This document shows, piece by piece, positions 14,590 to 14,690 of a stretch of 14,690 bases of DNA. The notes under the pieces were generated by a model that was given only the letters and a program-made list of their open reading frames with translations, ran no database searches and had not been told where the DNA came from. Numbering within the stretch: position 1 is the first letter of the stretch; each line of letters opens with the position of its first letter. This DNA comes from Rhodospirillaceae bacterium. Lineage in GTDB: Bacteria; Pseudomonadota; Alphaproteobacteria; MPNO01; UBA2964. Both the position numbers and the translations under genes were made by a program. The DNA lies in assembly GCA_002724505.1 (NCBI GenBank), contig PBOV01000053.1:1-14690 (forward strand), written 5' to 3'.

Positions 14590-14690
14590 GTGAAAAAAGA
14601 CGTTAATGGCATCACAATTAACTACGAAATTTCTGGTACTGAGGGAAAGCCCTGGATCACTTTTGCGCATGCGTTGTGCAACAATCTTAC
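14590..14690 (+). CDS. Alpha/beta hydrolase, 3-oxoadipate enol-lactonase-like (partial, N-terminus only)
   Basis: A frame starting at GTG 14590 stays open to the window end (33 full codons). The start is supported by GGAGGA four bases upstream. The residues NGITINYEISGTEGKPWITF form the first strands of an alpha/beta hydrolase, and the following AHALCNNL is the oxyanion-loop region, in the form seen in 3-oxoadipate enol-lactonases (PcaD) and related C-C or lactone hydrolases. The nucleophile and the rest of the catalytic triad lie outside the window. PcaD would convert 3-oxoadipate enol-lactone to 3-oxoadipate downstream of catechol or protocatechuate ring cleavage, which would suit the neighbouring dioxygenase operon. 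With so little sequence, the superfamily is fairly sure and the function tentative. Confidence 0.65.
   Translation, partial: MKKDVNGITINYEISGTEGKPWITFAHALCNNL

Overview
The window looks like a catabolic (accessory) region of a proteobacterium, probably an alphaproteobacterium. I infer this from protein families and style (three-subunit molybdenum hydroxylase with a CoxG-like domain, benzoate-CoA-ligase-type enzyme, ScsC/DsbA-like thioredoxin, tightly overlapping genes). No rRNA, tRNA or other taxonomic marker is present. Base composition is moderate, around half GC by eye. There are no transposases, integrases, CRISPR arrays, transporters or transcription regulators in the window. Nearly all genes encode enzymes acting on aromatic or other cyclic carboxylic acids or amines.

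Layout. (1) Positions 1-4936, minus strand, read right to left: a molybdenum hydroxylase operon. The large molybdopterin subunit carries a C-terminal CoxG/SRPBCC domain, followed by the FAD subunit, the [2Fe-2S] subunit and a secreted alpha/beta hydrolase cut by the window start. Overlaps of 4 and 13 bp and a 12-bp gap indicate translational coupling. (2) A divergent promoter region at 4937-5141. (3) Positions 5142-9152, plus strand: a benzoate-CoA-ligase-type enzyme, a small GFA-fold zinc protein, a 4,5-dihydroxyphthalate-decarboxylase-like protein, then a separate periplasmic DsbA-like protein. (4) A convergent spacer at 9153-9304 with alternative hairpins. (5) Positions 9305-14463, minus strand, read right to left: UbiD-type decarboxylase, glutamine-synthetase-like ligase, Rieske dioxygenase large subunit, Rieske dioxygenase small subunit. 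(6) A second divergent spacer, and the start of a plus-strand alpha/beta hydrolase of the 3-oxoadipate enol-lactonase type, cut by the window end.

How the genes may work together (inference). The right-hand operon combines a GS-like gene with an adjacent two-subunit Rieske dioxygenase. This is the signature of aniline-type pathways, where the amine is gamma-glutamylated before ring dioxygenation; here a UbiD decarboxylase is added upstream. One reading is amino-aryl carboxylate -> arylamine -> gamma-glutamyl arylamide -> catechol, with the enol-lactonase-like gene feeding the 3-oxoadipate pathway. The left-hand half (CoA ligase opposite a three-subunit Mo hydroxylase) follows the logic of ring-acyl-CoA hydroxylation, as in 2-furoyl-CoA degradation. 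The two halves may serve one substrate or two; the sequence alone does not decide.

The most unusual items are the Mo-hydroxylase large subunit fused to a CoxG-like domain, and the UbiD + GS-like + Rieske cassette, which lacks both the amidotransferase and the reductase expected from known aniline clusters.
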